The position numbers were made by a program, and so were the translations under genes. The notes under the pieces are model-generated. The model made no database searches and was not told the origin of the DNA. It saw only the letters and a list, made by a program, of their open reading frames with translations. This document shows, piece after piece, positions 35,323 through 46,400 of a DNA stretch of 64,000 nucleotides. This DNA is from Cyanophora paradoxa (Eukaryota > Glaucocystophyceae > Cyanophorales > Cyanophoraceae). The stretch's first letter is position 1; each line of letters opens with the position of its first letter. The stretch spans positions 186,001-250,000 of the forward strand of contig QPMI01000044.1 of the NCBI GenBank assembly GCA_004431415.1, given 5' to 3'.

Positions 35323-38287
35323 GCGCGGACGAGCTGATGAGCACGGTGTCGTCCGCGTAGGCCTGCCCTGGCGAGTCAACGTCGGGGAGGTGAGCCCGGA
35401 GGCGGTGAGCTGGCGGGGGGGCCGGGCGAGGTGCGATCCCGGGCCCCATGCGGTATGTTGTACCCTCCGCCGCGCTGACTTCGCGCAGGGCCGTAAGGAA
35501 GACATCGTAAAAGATGAGCCAGTGGATAGGCGATTCCGTACCCCCCTGGGGAAGCCCGCACTCGACATCGAACGGTTCGGTGGGGCCGTACCCGGTGAGG
35601 ACCGATGCCTTGCGCCGCGTCGTGAGCTGTTCGTACAGCTGAATGTACTTCTCAGGGATGCGGAGGCGGCGGAGGGCCATCGCCATGCTGGGCCAGCTCA
35701 CGCTGTCGTAGGCTCGACGGATGTCAAGGAGGAGCAGGTAGATCGGTTTAGAGAACTGTTTCGCATCTTCAAGTAATGCGCGCATCATGTAGAGCGGCTC
35801 GTCCGTCGATTTACCACGTGTAAAGGCGTAGTTTGCGCCCTTCAGTAGTTCGTTCTTTCGGATGATCCTGGAGAGTCTATCCGTGAGAAGAGCTGTTACC
35901 AGTTTCAGGGCGCATTCTTGCAGTGTTATCGGTCTGACGTTGTCAGGGTGCCCGTCCCATTCCCCGCTCTTCGGGATCAGGCAGATATTTCCGTAGAGCA
36001 GAGGTTCAGGAACAGCTCCGAGCTCTAGAATCAGGTTGACCGTCACCAGTAGAAGCCGCCTGCAGGTTGGCGTTCTGTTTTCGGACTGGAGGGCCGAGGT
36101 GTCCAGGCCCGCTTTCTTCAGCTCTTCGAGCGTTTTCTTGGGGAGGACAGGGTCACTCCACAGCATCTTAATCATTTCATTCGAGAGGCCCGAGGGCCCT
36201 GCCGCCCCGTTTCTCAGCAAGCCAATGATTCTGCCCAGCTCCGTGTCCTCCGTGCGATTCAGTAGGCTATCGAATAGGGCTGCATCTATGTCGTCCCGCG
36301 GCGCGTGCAGTCGCTGCCAGAGGCGGGGGTCCCGGGCGCATTCGCTTAGCGGGAGACCTAGCGGGTCGAGGCAGGCCGTTAGGGGTGCTCTGCGCTTGGT
36401 CCAGGCGTGCATGTGCTGGCGGGCAAAGGGACAGACTTGCTCTTCGGAGTCATACACTTTGTATTCGAGCCCATCGAAGAACGAGAAAGATGTGATACCT
36501 CGGCGAGCCGGCGCCTCCAGGACCAGTCGGAGGTGCTGCGCGAGGTCAACTTTGAACATGCGGCGCGTGCGTTCGCGGCTCGCCAGGATGCGCTTGGTCT
36601 CGAAGCCGCGGATGTGCAGGTCGACCTTCTTGTCGAGCGCCGAGACCCATGCCAGGAACACATCGTAGTGCTCGAGCCAGCGGGGCTGCGGCGCTGAGAA
36701 AGGAGGAGAGGGGGGTGGAGCCGGGAGGAGACTGTAGCCGGACCGTTTCTCCACGGGGAGCTGCGAGATGCGACGGTTATGGTTCGAGATGGCGAGGCGG
36801 AGGTCCGATAGCGCGTGTCTCACTCGGCGAGGCGTGGAGTCGGGTCCGTGTCGCGCCGCCGCCCAGGTGCGCCGGAGTTCCTGCGCGCGCGTGAGCAGCG
36901 CCGACTCTGGCCGGCCCCTGCGAGAGAACTTTTGGGTCTTGCGTGCGGGCGTGTACATGCCGAAGTCCGCGGACTGGCCGATCTCCTTGACTCGATCGAG
37001 CGCCCCGTCGAGCGCGGCGCTGAGGCGGGTCAGGCGCTGCTGCGGCGGCGCGGCGGCGTCCCGCTCGATTTCGTCGAGGATTGCTGCCACGCATTCGGCG
37101 CCGGGGCTGGTCCGGCTCAGGCTGGCCTCCAGGAGCTCCTTGAACCGAACTTTCGTCAGAGCGGCTTGCTTTCCGTACTGGAACCTAGGCGGGCGCTGGG
37201 GGGCGGGCGGCGGGCCGGACGAGAACTGGAGGCCGAGTCCGCGCCTGTCGTACTCGGCGAGTACCGGGAAGTGGTCGGACTCGTAGGGCGCGTGGCGGGG
37301 GGATACCTGAACTGCCCGGAGTCCGGCCCCGGCTGCCGTGGACTGGAGAATGTAGTCGAGCCGAGCAGCTGTCCGCAGGTGGCCCGTCGCAGTGATCCCT
37401 CGCGGCTCAGGCCCAGGTTCGTCCGGCCCGCGCTGTTTGTCGGGGAAGATGAAGGTGATCTGATCGTCCGTGCCCGCCAGCTTCGCAGCGTCGCGCAGGT
37501 TCCAGGCGCTCTCGCTGAGAAGCTCTCTCCACCAGCGATGCTCCGGTTCGTGTGAGCTGGCGTAGCGCGCGTTGCGGATCCGGCCGGTCGCCGGGCAGAC
37601 ACAGCTGTTGAAGTCACCGAGCAGGAACAGGTGCGCCTTGTGTCGGGCCGCCCAGTCGGCGAGGATGTTGTTTCGCATGTACTCGATGATCCGGGCGCTC
37701 TCCGTGTTCGCTGAGGTGCGGCTTTCTCCCGGCGGCAGGTACACGCTCGCTACGAAGACCTGCACGTTGTCCGCGAAGCGCAGCTCGCACCCGACGACTC
37801 GCCCCGGCATTGAGTAGGTGCGGAAGCAGTGCTTCGCCATGTCCGCGGACAGCAGCAGCGCAACGCCTGACCCGCGCGCAGACGGCTCCTTGGGGTCGTT
37901 CTTCTTCTTCTTCTTCTTTTTCTTCATCGGCTCGGCGCGGCGGGGCGCGCTAGGGTGGACCGAGGTCAGCATGACGCCGGCGTCGATGGCCTGCCTCATC
38001 GCTCGGGCTGCCGCGGCGGTACAGTTAAGTGATTGGACGCCCATGACGCTGATCCCCCAGTCCTTCATGTACTTTTGCAGGTGGCCGACGTGGTTCACGC
38101 TCGAGCACGACCGTGCGTTCCAGGTGGCGATCCGCCAGGCCTGCTTAGCGTCGAATTGGCGCTTCAGCGTGCGCGGCCGCGCGCCGAGCTTTGCGTGGGT
38201 GAAGAGGTCCGTCGGGAAGAGGTCAATTATACGGGGCGCGGCCCGGCCCTGTTGCGCCCCCCCCGCCGTGTTCACGTTATTGTTCAT
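35261..38287 (-). CDS. LINE ORF2, N-terminal part: APE-type endonuclease and reverse transcriptase palm
   Basis: The endonuclease domain shows ATWNARS, VYLPPG, LLGDFNS, RLDYIL and the catalytic SDH (YESDHFPVL). It nicks target DNA to prime reverse transcription. The RT shows ICLIPKSG, RPITLQECALKL, LLLLDIRRAYDSV, GLPQGG and YADD (about 35,360). The Met at 38,287 overlaps the ORF1 stop by ATGA. The frame breaks just after YADD at a C-run (35,318-35,322); the next frame continues the RT (HADLVSEFFWIHDIALN). The usual metal-binding Glu after the Gln of the second EN motif reads as Ser (GVQS at about 38,045), possibly a lost catalytic residue. Family call firm; activity of this copy doubtful. Confidence 0.85.
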   Translation of the reverse strand: MNNNVNTAGGAQQGRAAPRIIDLFPTDLFTHAKLGARPRTLKRQFDAKQAWRIATWNARSCSSVNHVGHLQKYMKDWGISVMGVQSLNCTAAAARAMRQAIDAGVMLTSVHPSAPRRAEPMKKKKKKKKNDPKEPSARGSGVALLLSADMAKHCFRTYSMPGRVVGCELRFADNVQVFVASVYLPPGESRTSANTESARIIEYMRNNILADWAARHKAHLFLLGDFNSCVCPATGRIRNARYASSHEPEHRWWRELLSESAWNLRDAAKLAGTDDQITFIFPDKQRGPDEPGPEPRGITATGHLRTAARLDYILQSTAAGAGLRAVQVSPRHAPYESDHFPVLAEYDRRGLGLQFSSGPPPAPQRPPRFQYGKQAALTKVRFKELLEASLSRTSPGAECVAAILDEIERDAAAPPQQRLTRLSAALDGALDRVKEIGQSADFGMYTPARKTQKFSRRGRPESALLTRAQELRRTWAAARHGPDSTPRRVRHALSDLRLAISNHNRRISQLPVEKRSGYSLLPAPPPSPPFSAPQPRWLEHYDVFLAWVSALDKKVDLHIRGFETKRILASRERTRRMFKVDLAQHLRLVLEAPARRGITSFSFFDGLEYKVYDSEEQVCPFARQHMHAWTKRRAPLTACLDPLGLPLSECARDPRLWQRLHAPRDDIDAALFDSLLNRTEDTELGRIIGLLRNGAAGPSGLSNEMIKMLWSDPVLPKKTLEELKKAGLDTSALQSENRTPTCRRLLLVTVNLILELGAVPEPLLYGNICLIPKSGEWDGHPDNVRPITLQECALKLVTALLTDRLSRIIRKNELLKGANYAFTRGKSTDEPLYMMRALLEDAKQFSKPIYLLLLDIRRAYDSVSWPSMAMALRRLRIPEKYIQLYEQLTTRRKASVLTGYGPTEPFDVECGLPQGGTESPIHWLIFYDVFLTALREVSAAEGTTYRMGPGIAPRPAPPPAHRLRAHLPDVDSPGQAYADDTVLISSSARGYNCMRTWYRNSSGSTISP

Positions 38288-40143
38288 TGTCCCCTCAGTA
38301 TGTCCCTCTCGCTCGGCGGGCGTTTGGCTAGGAGGGGAGTACGCGGGAGGCCATGCATTGCGACTAGATCTAGACAGGGACCTAGATCTACTGAGCCTGC
38401 AGCTTTCTGAGAAGCTATTGACTGCTGCTCGGGGCACACGACGAAGAATCCTGCCTCTGTCTTGCCAGAAAAGACTGTGCACTGCGACGCGGGCGCGGCT
38501 ATCGATGCCCCGAAGCTGACACGCCCGCGCGCCGTCTCCATCGTCCATTGCTGCGTCGCGTGTTGGCGGTGCACTGCGGCTAAGGGAGGACGCCGCGACA
38601 CGCGCACCCCGACGTTCGCGGTCGGGCGGCCTAGAGGCTTCATCCTGGAGCCGGCATCCGAGCGCGCCGCGTTCTGCGATGGTCGGCGATGAGCGCGAGG
38701 AAACGATCTTTGGTGAGGAGTCGCGTGCGGCACCCGTTGCTCAGCGATCGAGGGCCTTTCGGGTTCCTGTGATCTGGACTGGCGGGACCGTTCGAGGGCC
38801 TGCGGTGGTTGGGAGCAGATCAGACTTGCTGTGTACAGGCGGGAGAACTGCGCGTTCGTGCTCACGTTGTTAGGCAAGCCACCGGCTTCGGCGCGCGATC
38901 GCTTCGCCGGCGTGCGAGCCACCGGCTGCTGCTGATCTGCTTTACGCTTGCCCTGTGGGTCCGGCGGCGGAGAACGTGGGTCGCCGCGCCACTCGGACCC
39001 GCCTTCCCTTCCCGAAGACATCGCGTCGTCCCGCATGGCCACGAGTGCTTGGAAGGGGTTGGCGTGCGTGAACGCCAGTGCCGGGCGTGCAGAGCTAGAG
39101 CTGCTCGCGTACGGAAGGGGCCGAGAGTGTGATCTATACCCCCCCTTCGTTCGCCGTGGTCGTCCCGCGGCGTCTCTAGCGCGGCTCGGCATGCGCCTAC
39201 TAGTCCAGGCGATTCTACAAGAGCCCCAGAGACGCTTGGAAGCGACTCCGAGGTTTCGGCGCCAAGTGACCGTTGGCGCTGATGACGTGCGCACGCGCGT
39301 GACCTGTGCGGCGCGGCGCGGGCACAGGTTAGCTAGCGCACGGGATGGTGATATCGATCCAACATGTAGTCGGGCACGCGAAGAGGGCGAGCGATTCAGT
39401 CCAGAGGTTCGGGCGAGCATGTCCGGCAGGCGATTTGGGCAAGAGGCCGTGTCCTGAGCGAGCACGCCGCTCGACTGCAGGCTTAAGGCACGTGAGACAT
39501 CCGAGGATGCTCTGAGGTTCATGGGAGGGCCGTGCGGGCTGTCTGCAGCAACATTCATCAGGTCATGGGCGTCGGGCGGGGAGGGCGGGCAAGCTGGACG
39601 GTCTGTGCTCGACCGGCCTACTGCTGAGTGCGCATCGCGCGCTGGCGCTGCCGTCGGCTGGAGACGGGCGCGTTCCGGTACGCTTGGGGGTACCGGAATA
39701 CTACTGACCGGCACTACGGGTGCGGGCTGCGGGTTTGGGTCCGGCTGGGGGCGTGTCTCCCGGGCGCGGCGGCTTCTTCGGCGGGCCGCGGGGTCTGTTG
39801 CTGGCGGGGGTCGGGGCGCCGTCAGAGTCCGACGCGTGAGGCCACAGCGGCGCTGCCAGGCTTGGACGTCCGAGTTTCGCGCCTGCCAAATCTCCTGGAG
39901 CCCAGTCACAAGTACATCAAAGATCCCGTTCGCGCATTTACGAGCAGCGGGGGCGCGGACATGAAGGTACTCGAGGGCCGGGACCAGACTGCGGGGGAGG
40001 AGCAGCCGGACGGACAGGCGGGGCGAGTCGTGCGAGAGGTCGGTGAAAAGGGCCTGTCCGTGAGTCAGCCAGCGGGAGGGGGAGCCGTAGAGACAGGCAC
40101 GGAGGTGGGGGGGTACAGGCCCGGGTCGCGAGCGTTCGTGCAC
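38284..40143 (-). CDS. LINE ORF1-like frame (619 codons), 5' part derived from ORF2
   Basis: A low-complexity, basic, Pro/Ser/Arg-rich product without a domain I can name. The first ~205 codons (40,143 down to about 39,525) are a copy of the ORF2 C-terminal region at 31,000-31,653, so the native ORF1 start is probably further in, for example at a later Met. The stop TGA overlaps the ORF2 start as ATGA (38,284-38,287), typical of termination-reinitiation coupling. Its role would be RNA binding, by analogy with LINE ORF1 proteins; this is inference. Confidence 0.5.
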   Translation of the reverse strand: MHERSRPGPVPPHLRACLYGSPSRWLTHGQALFTDLSHDSPRLSVRLLLPRSLVPALEYLHVRAPAARKCANGIFDVLVTGLQEIWQARNSDVQAWQRRCGLTRRTLTAPRPPPATDPAARRRSRRARETRPQPDPNPQPAPVVPVSSIPVPPSVPERARLQPTAAPARDAHSAVGRSSTDRPACPPSPPDAHDLMNVAADSPHGPPMNLRASSDVSRALSLQSSGVLAQDTASCPNRLPDMLARTSGLNRSPSSRARLHVGSISPSRALANLCPRRAAQVTRVRTSSAPTVTWRRNLGVASKRLWGSCRIAWTSRRMPSRARDAAGRPRRTKGGYRSHSRPLPYASSSSSARPALAFTHANPFQALVAMRDDAMSSGREGGSEWRGDPRSPPPDPQGKRKADQQQPVARTPAKRSRAEAGGLPNNVSTNAQFSRLYTASLICSQPPQALERSRQSRSQEPERPSIAEQRVPHATPHQRSFPRAHRRPSQNAARSDAGSRMKPLGRPTANVGVRVSRRPPLAAVHRQHATQQWTMETARGRVSFGASIAAPASQCTVFSGKTEAGFFVVCPEQQSIASQKAAGSVDLGPCLDLVAMHGLPRTPLLAKRPPSERDILRGQ

Positions 40144-40175
40144 GGTCTGACGCCAGCGGCGTTCGTCAGCGAGGG
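39520..40175 (-). repeat. 5'-terminal copy of the LINE internal segment
   Basis: Partner of 30,995-31,653. It starts abruptly at the junction with the flanking long repeat and supplies the N-terminal part of the ORF1-like frame. Confidence 0.85.
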
Positions 40176-41239
40176 GTGACCCGAGGCTGATTGGTATATA
40201 TGCTTAAAAACACGATTCTGCTCCAAAACAGCAGGTTCTACAGCGCAGAAAGGGCACTGAGGTGTCTGATGACGCGTCCGTACCCCCTTCCCTGTGATAT
40301 CAAAATGATCATGATCATCATGATATCGATGGTGATAATGATGACGATTTTGGGGGACCTATATATCCGATGATCATGATCATGATGACATCACTGGGTG
40401 CAGCCTGCTGGCCTGCCTGGCAGTGCCTGCCCATGGCCAGGTATCTATAGCTACCGTAGTACCGGCCGGTAGAGACGTCCACTGCTGCTGGCACTAGGGT
40501 TACCGCACTAGGCCTAGGGGTCCGGCCGCCGGCCATGCCGGCGCCCCCCGGCCGGCCGGCCGTCATGCTTTGGCTTGGACCCTCATGCCATTATGCCGGC
40601 TTTTGGCTTGACATGCCGGCCGCCGGCTCTGCGCATGCCGGACTCCAGCCAGAGCCTTCATGCCGACTATGGCCCCCCCGCTGTGGTCCCTGGCCATGCA
40701 TATGGCCCCTGGCCCCCCTGCTGTGGTCCCAGCCGGGGAGGAGCTCGAGGGCTTGTCTCACTTTGGGCGCCGGCTTGTTTGCAAGCCGAACTTCAGCCGG
40801 GTGCCGTAGTACAGGCTATGCATATGCCTTCATGCCGGCATGCGCAGGTATGCCGGCAACTTGGCGGCTAGCCATGCCGGCATGGTCATGGCATAATGCC
40901 GGCTTTGGCGGCTTGGACTAAGGCATTATGCCCGATTTTAAATTTGACGGACCGGCCGGACCCCTATACCGCACCGACAATTCGGAGCTTCGTCAAACGA
41001 TGGCCCCTCCCCCGGCCCCCCCCCCCTTTCGATCGCGACATCCGATGATCGCGATCGCACCGAAATCCACCTGACATTCGACATTGTCGATGTCGGAGGC
41101 TGGGGGACCGACATTACCGTCAGACGGTAACCCTAGCTGGCACTGCATCGATATCATCAGTCTGCATGTGGCCATGGCCGGTATACTGTAGTAACTGTAA
41201 ACGTACGAATTTCCGCCAGCGTTTAATTTCGACTCTATT
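40175..41239. repeat. Right copy of the long direct repeat flanking the LINE
   Basis: It begins right after LINE-homologous sequence (GCGAGGG) and ends with CGACTCTATT, followed by unrelated DNA. One base longer than the left copy, at a C-run. Confidence 0.85.
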
Positions 41240-41778
41240 CGCCAGACCCTCGCGCTGTCGAATATTTGACGCTGGCGAATTAAGCCTTTGTATGGAGAGA
41301 GGGGTAACAGCGGCTGACCTCTCTATCATCAGTATAGCTATGGCGAAGTCGCAGGGTGTCGAAATCAAGACGCTGGCGGACTAATTTTCGACAGGATTTT
41401 CGGGTTTTGTCGAATTAAAGTGCTGGCGGATATTAGTATGTTTACAGTATATGTATTGCACCAAAACAAATCGATCGTCCAACCCAAAACCTTGACTTTC
41501 GGAACTTGTACTTTTTAGATGAGAATTGGGCGGCGGATCCTCCGCGGCCGAGGCTCCTTGTCCCGGAGTCCGGAGTCCGGAGAAAAACGAGCTGTGGAGT
41601 CTGGTGACTCCGAGGCTCTGGTCCGACTCGGCGAGAGTCCGAGACTCTGAGACTCTAGATCTAGGCTCATCTAGCCTCTAGGCCGGACTCCCGCCGGAGT
41701 CTCTGTGACTCGGTGAGAGTCCGGTCCGAGACTCCGGATCGGAGATTCGGAGTCCCGGAGTCCGGACTACGTATACCG
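41240..41778. other. Gene-free stretch with dense GACTCCG/GAGTCCG motifs
   Basis: No gene. From 41,540 to 41,770 the sequence is a degenerate array of GGAGTCCGG/GAGACTC-type words, in both orientations. Confidence 0.5.
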
Positions 41779-43132
41779 TAGAACACAATATTAAGGTCTG
41801 TACTTTATTATGTCCAGTATGGGTGAGGCCTGCGGCCCCACGGAATGCGTATTGGTAACAACAGGGGGCCCCCCCACCGCTCGAGGGATGGTCGGGGGCC
41901 TGATGGGGTAGGGCGCTAAGCGCCGACAGAAGTGCTACTGGGGTAACTAAGGGCCGAGGCCGGGGGGGGGGGAGGCTGGGATCCGGGAAGAGGGGGCGAG
42001 GGCGGTCAAGGTGCTCCTGGGGAGCGTCGGGGCGGGGCGGGCCGACGAGGGAGGCGAGGCCGAAGAGGGCGGGCCGAGGTGCACGTGGCCATGGGAGAGA
42101 GGGCCAGAGGGCTGGCGCCGGCCGGGGCGGTCCGGGGGAGGGCAGGGAGAGAGCGAGTGCACGGGGCAGAGAGGCAGCCAAGGGCATCGGGCTCGACGTC
42201 GACGGGAAAAGGAAAAGGCCTGGGGGGGGGCAGCTCGGGGAGCCAGGCGGGGAAGATCGAGCTCAGCATGCATAGCCCGAAATATAGACCAGGGGCTGTC
42301 GCGCGAGCCAGACGGGGGCGCCACGCCCGCTGGAGGCAGTCTCTATTGTGCTTGATCTCGCCCCCCGGGGTTGCCAGGCCCGGGGGACAGGCGGGGGCAC
42401 CGGCCGACGGACGCTGATCCAGCCTGTGAGGGGAAAAGGCGCGTCGGTCCGGGCATGCAGCGCGGTGATGTGAGGCTTCCGGGCGTGGTGCCATATACAG
42501 GCGCGACTTGGGCGGGGGCGTCTATGCCTATGATGGCGCAAGGGTCCTTAAGAGGGGGGCGGGAGGCCGGCGACGGCCTGGCGTGACGTCGGCGGCAGGG
42601 CGCTGGCCGGGAGGGGCACCCGCTTCACCGAGGACGAGTCCAAGGGCGAGACCCTGGGCAAAAAGGAGGTGGGGATCAGTTCCTGGCTAGCGCGGGCGAG
42701 GGGCAAGGGACGCAAGGGCTGGGATCCGACTGCAGGGGACCGTAGGACGTGGCGCGCGAGCAGTGGGGCGCCACAGGCCAGCCGTCAGGTCAGATCGAGA
42801 GCTCGAGGGTCGACGTGGTGGCGCTCGGCGACGGCGGCCGGCCGCAGGTTCCGGCCGCGCGTCTTCCATGGCGCTGCGTAATGCAGAATATTAAGGTCTG
42901 TACTTTATTATGTCGTCCCGAAATTATGTCGCCTCGGACGGGACAAAACGACATAATTTGGGGACGTCATAATACGGGCTCACTAAGCCGCCCCATACAG
43001 TACCCCCAATTTTACCGCCCCATACAAGCCTGAAAATTTCATGCCGACATAATTTGGGGATGTCATATTTCGCATAGAGAAGGCTCGGGTTTTCAAACGA
43101 CATAAATTTGCATGACATAATATTGTGTTCTA
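41779..43132. mobile_element. Candidate non-autonomous DNA transposon with TA-flanked 13-bp TIRs
   Basis: TA+GAACACAATATTA at the left is matched exactly by TAATATTGTGTTC+TA at the right. The word AATATTAAGGTCTGTACTTT occurs at the left end and again at 42,886. Several ACATAATTTGGGG-like words lie in the right part. No transposase ORF is visible. The TA borders would fit a Tc1/mariner-type insertion, but the short TIR leaves doubt. Confidence 0.45.
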
Positions 43133-43202
43133 CTAGGCTACGGTAGTACTCCGGCCCGAAGTCCGGAGTCCGGACACTTTTGAATTAGCCCTGCCAATTT
43201 CG

Positions 43203-43418
43203 GGCGAAGCCTCTTCCGTTGGTCGATGGCCAACTCCCGAAATTATTGTCGGATTTGAACCGGCGTTTTTTTCACTGAACCTCCACGAACCTCCGTGATG
43301 ACGTTACATGGGCGAAGCCTCTTCCGTTGGTCGATGGCCAACTCCCGAAATTATTGTCGGATTTGAACCGGCGTTTTTTTCACTGAACCTCCACGAACCT
43401 CCGTGATGACGTTACATG
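43203..43418. repeat. 108-bp unit in two perfect tandem copies
   Basis: Units 43,203-43,310 and 43,311-43,418, beginning GGCGAAGCCTCTTCCGTTGG and ending GACGTTACATG. It lies at the left edge of the 1.4-kb array, which contains related GCGAAGCCTCTTCCG words. Confidence 0.85.
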
Positions 43419-43439
43419 AATGTAACGTCCGTGTTACGT

Positions 43440-46400
43440 TATGGTCACGAATTAGTCACGTCCACATCACCGATCAAATTTTTCAAATTTTCGATCGCTC
43501 TCCCCTGGGCGTCGCGCGAAAATCGAGTTTCCCTCCAGGATCAATTCCGGTATTTATGCCCCGCCTCGATCGCGAAACTCCAAAAAGTGGGACCCGGTCC
43601 CGCCCGGTCCCGCGACGAAAGCCCGCCACAGACGCCCCAGAGCAATGCAGGATGAGAGCCAAGAGCGCGCGCACTCCGGCAACCTCGATTTTGGCCGCCG
43701 CCGACGCTCCAGTCCGAAGAGTCGGCCGAAATTTTGATCCTGCCGGTTCCGGCCGGTCCCCCGACGCGCGCATTCGATGCGTACTGGCGCGCATAGACAT
43801 AGCAGGGCCTGCGCACTCCAGATATCCGCTTTTCGGAGCCGGAACAGTGCAGGAAGGTGCCCGATGGCAAAAATTCGATCCTGCACAGCCCCGGGCAACT
43901 TTCCGCGCGCCAACGCCGCGGCGCATGCGCGAAACAATAGTATAAGCATTTGAGATGTAGAAGAAGCCTTCCGCACGGTCTCTAAATGCGCCGGGCCGCG
44001 GGGACCCAGCCGTCCCCGAAAATTCGATCCTGCACGGACCTGCGCATCTTTCCGCGCGCCCTCGCGTCCTCACCCATGCCCATCGCTACAGTAATCATTT
44101 GAGAGCTTCCTTAAGCCTTCCGCAAGCTCTGTGGGCGCGAAAGAGCACGAGGACCCAGCCGACGCCAAATTTTCGATCCTGGACAGGCCGGCACATATTT
44201 CCGCGCGCCCTCGCCTCCGCAGCCCTGGAAATCGATCCTGTGTGCATCCGAGATTCTGTTTAAGCGATTTATAAGCTCTGCGCATGCGCCTGGCCGCGAG
44301 AACCTCGCCCGTACCCTCAACAATCTCCTCTCAATTTCCTCAGAGCCTCGAGCTCAACTACAGCTAGCTGATTGGCAGCACCACTCCTCCCCTCATTATA
44401 TTCTCACCAATTCCCCTAACTACAGCTAGCTGATTGCCAGCAAGTTGGCCATGGCAGCACCACTCCTCCCCTCATTATATTCTCTCTCATCTGCAGGAAT
44501 TCCCTTTATCACATAATTATATTCTCGAAGGACAGCGCCTCTCAGGACAACTCCTCCCATAATTGTATTCTCACTCATCAGCCCTCCCCTCCCCTCTCCC
44601 TGCCCCACCGACCCAAAGACAGCCACGACGGGCCGCGATGATAAAGGGGGACGCGAAGAGGGCGGCTGAGGCTTCGCCCGATGTTTGGGACCCGCAGGGG
44701 CCCAGGGCTTGTCGTGCGAAGCCTCTTCCGTAGGTCGATGGTGAACGTCCCCATCTATTTTTTTTCCAGTCGAGTCCGATTCGTCCGAGCGTCCAGATTC
44801 GCAACCTCCGCAATGAAGGCGAACGGTCTCCGACGTGACACAGTAGAACTGACAGTCGGCCAACCTCCACTGGTTTATTTTCGCACTCATAGCTCCCCTA
44901 GAGTTCGGCCCGTGGGCGTCGCGCGAAAATCGAATTTCCCTCATGGATCAATTCCTGTATTTATACCCCGGCTCGATCGCGAAACCCCAAAAAGTGGGAC
45001 CCGGTCCCGCGACGAAAGCGCGCCAGGGATGTCCCAGAGCGGTCACAATGACAGCCAAGAGCGCGCGCATTGCGGCAAACTCGATTTCGGGCGCCGTCGA
45101 CACTCCAGTGCGAAGAGTCGGCCAAAATTTTGATCCAGCCGGTCCCGCCCGGTCCCGCAATGCGCGCATTCGATGCATACGGGCGCGCATAGACATAGCA
45201 GGACCTGAGCACTCCAGATATCCGCTTTTCGGAGCCGGAACAGTGCAGGAAGGTGCCCGACGGCAGAAATTCGATCCTCCACGGCCCCGGGCAACTTTCC
45301 GCGCGCCGACGCCGCGGCGCATGCGCGGATCAATAGTATAAGCATTTGAGACGTAGAAGAAGCCTTTCGCACGGTCTCTAAATGCGCCGGGCCGCGAGGA
45401 CCCAGCCGACCCCGAAAATTTGATCCTGGACGGACCTGCGCATCTTTCCGCGCGCCCTCGCTTCCTCACCCATGCCCATCGCTACAGTATTCATTTTAGA
45501 TATAAGCGAAGCCTTCCGCAAGCTCTGTGGCCGCGACAGAGCACGAGAACCCAGCCGACGCCAAAAATTTTCGACCCTGGACAGACCTGCACATATTTCC
45601 GCGCGTCCTCGCCTCTGCAGCCCTGGACATCGATCCTGTACGCATTCCAGACTCTGTTTAAGCGATCCGCAAGCTCTGTGCATGCGCCTGGCCGCGACAA
45701 CCTCGCCCGTCCCCTCGACAATCTCCTCTCAATTTCCTCATGATCAGAGCCTCGAGCTCAACTACAGCTAGCTGATTGGCAGCACCACTCCTCCCCTCAT
45801 TATATTATCTCTCAGCTGCAGCAATTCACCTGATTACATAATTATATTCTCTCAGGACAACTCCTCTCAGAACACCTCCTCCATAATTACATTCCCTCTC
45901 AGCACCCCTCCCCTCCCCTCTCCCTCTACTGATCATGACAGCCGCGACGGGCCGCGATAAATAATTATAAGGGGGACGTGCCCTGCAGGAAAACTGCTCC
46001 CCTATTTATATTTCCTCAGCAGCCCTCCCCTCCCCTCTCCCTGCCCCACGGACCCACCGACAGCCGCGACGGGCCGCGATGAATAAGGGAGACGCGAAGG
46101 GGGCGGCAGAGGCTTCGCCCGATGTTTGGGACCCGCAGGGGCCCAGGGCTTGTCGGGGGAAGAGGCTCGGGCGAAGCCTCTTCCGTACGTCGATGGTGAA
46201 CGTTTCCATTTATTTTTTTTCCACTCGAGTCCGATTCGTCCGAGCGTCCAGATTCGCGACCTCCGCAATGAAGGCGAACGGTCTCCGACGTGACATAGAC
46301 GTGACTGGTACCCGGCGAACCGCTCTCCCATCAGCGTCGCGCGAAAATCGAATTTCCCTCCAGGATCAATTCCGGTATTTATACCCCGGCTCGATCGCGA

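Larger units (their letters stand above)
28511..40175 (-). mobile_element. Non-LTR retrotransposon (LINE) with ORF1, APE-type EN, RT, RNase H and Ulp1 protease
   Basis: The element is transcribed right to left. Its 3' end is a run of 13 T on the plus strand (28,509-28,521), that is, a short poly(A). Coding order is ORF1 (to 38,284), ORF2 endonuclease and RT (from 38,287), RNase H, a C-terminal region with a zinc-like CVRPGC motif, and a Ulp1-like domain. Two in-frame stops and three frame breaks disrupt ORF2 in this copy. Near-perfect flanking repeats imply a recent insertion. The 5' 655 bp duplicate an internal segment. Confidence 0.85.

Noticed and set aside
27447-41239. LTR-type interpretation of the 1.06-kb direct repeats around the LINE
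   Set aside because: The enclosed element has APE endonuclease and a poly(A) end, and the repeats join to flanking unique DNA as a duplicated target would, not as LTRs with primer sites.
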